Source: Actinomycetota bacterium (GTDB lineage: Bacteria; Actinomycetota; Actinomycetes; Streptosporangiales; Streptosporangiaceae). Taken from it: 51,691 nt of DNA. Shown here piece by piece: positions 50,782 to 51,691 of this stretch. The stretch lies in assembly GCA_021324595.1 (NCBI GenBank), contig JAJPIV010000011.1:1-51691 (forward strand), written 5' to 3'. Each line of letters opens with the position of its first letter. The stretch's first letter is position 1. The notes beneath the pieces were generated by a model. The model worked only from the letters and a program-made list of their open reading frames with translations, did no database searches and was not told the origin of the DNA. The translations under genes and the position numbers were made by a program.

Positions 50782-51691
50782 GATCCGCTCCCTGGGAACA
50801 GGTGCGGGGCCGGGCCGGCGCCGTCCCAGCCGAGCAGGTTGAAGTGGACCCGGCCATCCGGCCCGCGGAACGTCTGCCCGGACGCCCCCCCGGCCGCCCC
50901 CCGGGCGGGCAGCGGGTGGAACGAGCCTCCCGCGTCCTCGCCCACCGGGCAGAACAGCTGCTCGTGCTGGGCCATCAGCGCCCCGGCGTCCTCCGCGTGC
51001 GCGGGCGGGATCACGTACCGGTCCTCGTACTTGGCGATCGCCAGCAGCCGGAACAGGTCCTCCAGGTCGGCCTGGGTCGCCCCGGCGGACCCGGCGAGCC
51101 CGGCGGGCGCCCGCGTGCCGAGCTGGGCGGCCCGCATGGCCGAGCGGACCGCGGCGAGCTTGCGCAGCGCCGCCCGGACCGGCTCGGGATCGCCCGCGGT
51201 GAACAGGTTCGCCAGGTACTCGGCCGGGACCCGCAGCGCCTCGATCGCGGCGAACACGCCGTCCGGGCCGGTGCCCCCCTGCTCGTAAGCGGCCGCCACG
51301 TCAGCGACGGGGGACAGCGGCGGGATGTACCAGACCATCGGCAGCGTGCGGTACTCCGGGTGCAGCGGCAGGGCCACCCGGTGCCGGACGGCGAGCGCGT
51401 AGACCGGGGAGCGGCGGGCCGCCTCGACCCAGTCCGCCGGGATCCCCTGCCGGAGCGCCTGCGCCGCCACCCGCGGGTCCGCCGGGTCGAGGAACACCGA
51501 CAGCTGCGCCTCGTAGAGCCCGCGCGGGTCGGGGATGGCCGCCGCGGGCAGCACCCGGTCGGCGTCGTAGAGGAACAGGCCCAGGTAGCGGAGCCGTCCG
51601 ACGCAGGTCTGGGAGCAGACCGTCGGCTGGCCGAGCTCGACCCGCGGGAAGCAGAACGTGCACTTCTCCGCCTTGCCGGTCCGGTGGTTGA
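50778..51691 (-). CDS. narH: respiratory nitrate reductase beta subunit, C-terminal part (gene runs off window)
   Basis: Minus-strand frame open to the window end, ~303 residues visible. The first visible residues contain cysteines of the iron-sulfur cluster region (KCTFCFPRVE, CSQTCVGRLRYLGL) and continue LYDADRVLPAAAIPD, then LPLHPEYRTLPMVWYIPPLS, KYEDRYVIPPAHAE and the C-terminal FNLLGWDG, all NarH hallmarks. NarH carries electrons from NarI to the NarG active site. The N-terminus and narG lie beyond the window. The stop overlaps narJ as ATGA. Confidence 0.95.
   Translation of the reverse strand, partial: NHRTGKAEKCTFCFPRVELGQPTVCSQTCVGRLRYLGLFLYDADRVLPAAAIPDPRGLYEAQLSVFLDPADPRVAAQALRQGIPADWVEAARRSPVYALAVRHRVALPLHPEYRTLPMVWYIPPLSPVADVAAAYEQGGTGPDGVFAAIEALRVPAEYLANLFTAGDPEPVRAALRKLAAVRSAMRAAQLGTRAPAGLAGSAGATQADLEDLFRLLAIAKYEDRYVIPPAHAEDAGALMAQHEQLFCPVGEDAGGSFHPLPARGAAGGASGQTFRGPDGRVHFNLLGWDGAGPAPHLFPGSGS

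Overview
This is about 52 kb of chromosome from a very GC-rich, filamentous-type actinobacterium. The clues are extreme GC content, GTG starts, ATGA/GTGA/TGATG gene overlaps, a mycothiol-dependent enzyme family, several SpoIIE-type (RsbU-like) phosphatases, a small heat-shock protein paired with a MerR regulator, and a respiratory narHJI block. The sequence alone does not support a genus. No insertion sequence, prophage or CRISPR array was seen.

Layout. 1-6000: end of a DtxR/IdeR-type repressor, a PAS-GAF-SpoIIE-HATPase switch protein, a thiolase, Hsp20 with a near-consensus promoter, a MerR regulator and dCTP deaminase. 6286-8422: a coupled histidine kinase and two NarL-type response regulators. 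8397-21428: a nine-gene minus-strand exopolysaccharide operon. In transcription order it encodes a Wzz-like chain-length protein, a CapD/WbpM-type dehydratase, an HprK-like kinase, a GT4 glycosyltransferase, a DegT aminotransferase, a divergent RtcB-like protein, an unknown repeat-bearing protein, an APH-type kinase, and one 1198-residue protein fusing a Wzy-like polymerase, a Wzx-like flippase and a priming sugar-phosphate transferase. 21568-31111, divergent: a phosphoesterase lipoprotein, a formyltransferase, a PIG-L deacetylase, another lipoprotein, and two paralogous secreted beta-helix/FN3 proteins that share an upstream palindromic motif. 31252-31325: tRNA-Gly(CCC).

31717-38422 holds mostly separate housekeeping or accessory genes (mycothiol-dependent isomerase family, sulfotransferase, MalY/PatB aminotransferase, membrane SpoIIE phosphatase, ribonuclease Z). 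38819-43976: a catabolic-looking operon (split transketolase, M24-fold protein, beta-hydroxyacid dehydrogenase) divergent from a GntR regulator, with a perfect palindrome at the junction. 44023-48261: a 1350-residue FHA-P450-reductase fusion followed by a tiny two-helix membrane protein. 48406-51691: a universal stress protein, a cupin and narI-narJ-narH (narH cut by the window end).

How the genes work together. The two divergent sugar blocks read as one locus. Dehydratase, PLP aminotransferase and formyltransferase could make a 4-formamido-4,6-dideoxy sugar, and the tripartite fusion would prime, flip and polymerise the repeat unit. The adjacent two-component genes are candidate regulators. 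The two strongest candidates for something undescribed are the polymerase-flippase-priming transferase fusion and the FHA-domain self-sufficient P450, whose I-helix lacks the usual acid-alcohol pair. A recurring oddity is the number of in-frame 15-18 bp tandem arrays at gene ends and inside linkers; one of them repeats a Shine-Dalgarno-like sequence.
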